From Clostridium grantii DSM 8605 (GTDB lineage Bacteria; Bacillota; Clostridia; Clostridiales; Clostridiaceae), in assembly GCF_900129965.1 (NCBI RefSeq), contig NZ_FQXM01000014.1, forward strand, positions 1-64,000: a stretch of DNA of 64,000 nt, written 5' to 3'. Made by a program: the position numbers and the translations under genes. The notes under the pieces were generated by a model. That model searched no databases. It worked only from the letters and a program-made list of their open reading frames with translations, and was not told where the DNA came from. The first letter of the stretch is position 1; every line of letters begins with the position of its first letter. Shown one piece after another: positions 63,967 to 64,000 of the stretch.

Positions 63967-64000
63967 TTAAATATCTTCCTTTCTTATTTAGTGTAAATTC

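Noticed and set aside
22..64000. tRNA or rRNA genes
   Set aside because: I saw no cloverleaf with the conserved GGTTCGA-type arm and no rRNA-like GC-rich block.

Overview
The window is a low-GC, gene-dense chromosomal segment of an anaerobic, spore-forming Firmicute, most like Clostridium. The evidence is AT-rich codon use, strong GGAGG-type ribosome sites, a spore germination permease, a class I hybrid-cluster protein, non-phosphorylating GapN, a ferredoxin-type aldo/keto reductase, YdbC, UPF0158 and ROK proteins. Most genes lie on the minus strand. I found no rRNA, tRNA, CRISPR array, prophage or intact insertion sequence. The species is not identified.

Layout. 0.3-7.4 kb: chemoreceptor, HtpG behind a CIRCE operator, aldo/keto reductase behind a MerR-type promoter, GapN. 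7.7-13 kb: multi-PAS histidine kinase, then cbiM-cbiQ-cbiO (cobalt/nickel ECF uptake) behind a structured leader with a terminator. 13.3-16.7 kb: MFS transporter, orphan GerAB-type permease, secreted DUF1002 protein. 16.9-28.7 kb: a carbohydrate locus read on the minus strand, with two LplB/LplC-type permeases, a solute-binding lipoprotein, a YesM/YesN-type two-component system, a GH30 hydrolase and a large GH94-type phosphorylase. This looks like import and phosphorolysis of a beta-glucan oligosaccharide. 29-37.7 kb: DegV with a coiled-coil tail, YhgE/Pip membrane protein, RlmI-type methyltransferase, esterase, RluF-type pseudouridine synthase, an AlaX-like protein with a degenerate editing site, UPF0158. 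37.7-45.4 kb: heterodimeric ABC exporter with MarR regulator, serine acetyltransferase (apparently starting at ATT), a membrane protein with a permuted papain-like domain, and a SWIM protein that looks like a Snf2 helicase lacking its motor. 45.5-50 kb: an ECF transporter operon (UPF0397 S component, fused EcfA, EcfT) ending in a SAM hydroxide adenosyltransferase, then a cold-shock protein with a hairpin against its ribosome site. 50.3-56 kb: thioredoxin-thioredoxin reductase fusion, TPR-GAF-GGDEF protein, Hcp. 56-64 kb: AEC transporter, GH5-like cytoplasmic protein, degenerate SGNH protein, a 51-residue basic protein, YdbC, TSUP transporter, ROK regulator, and PelG at the right edge.

The most novel non-coding signal is a family of short intergenic repeats, six copies at five loci (42-130 bp). 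They have imperfect terminal inverted repeats beginning ATAGG and are flanked by TA, as expected of MITE-like elements mobilised by an IS630/mariner-type transposase. All appear to lie inside transcribed leaders or trailers of minus-strand genes. Other notable signals are a shared operator overlapping the -35 boxes of the ROK and TSUP promoters, an operator-like palindrome at the yhgE promoter with no regulator nearby, and several long leader stems. All functional statements rest on reading the sequence and on remembered family features; no database search was run.
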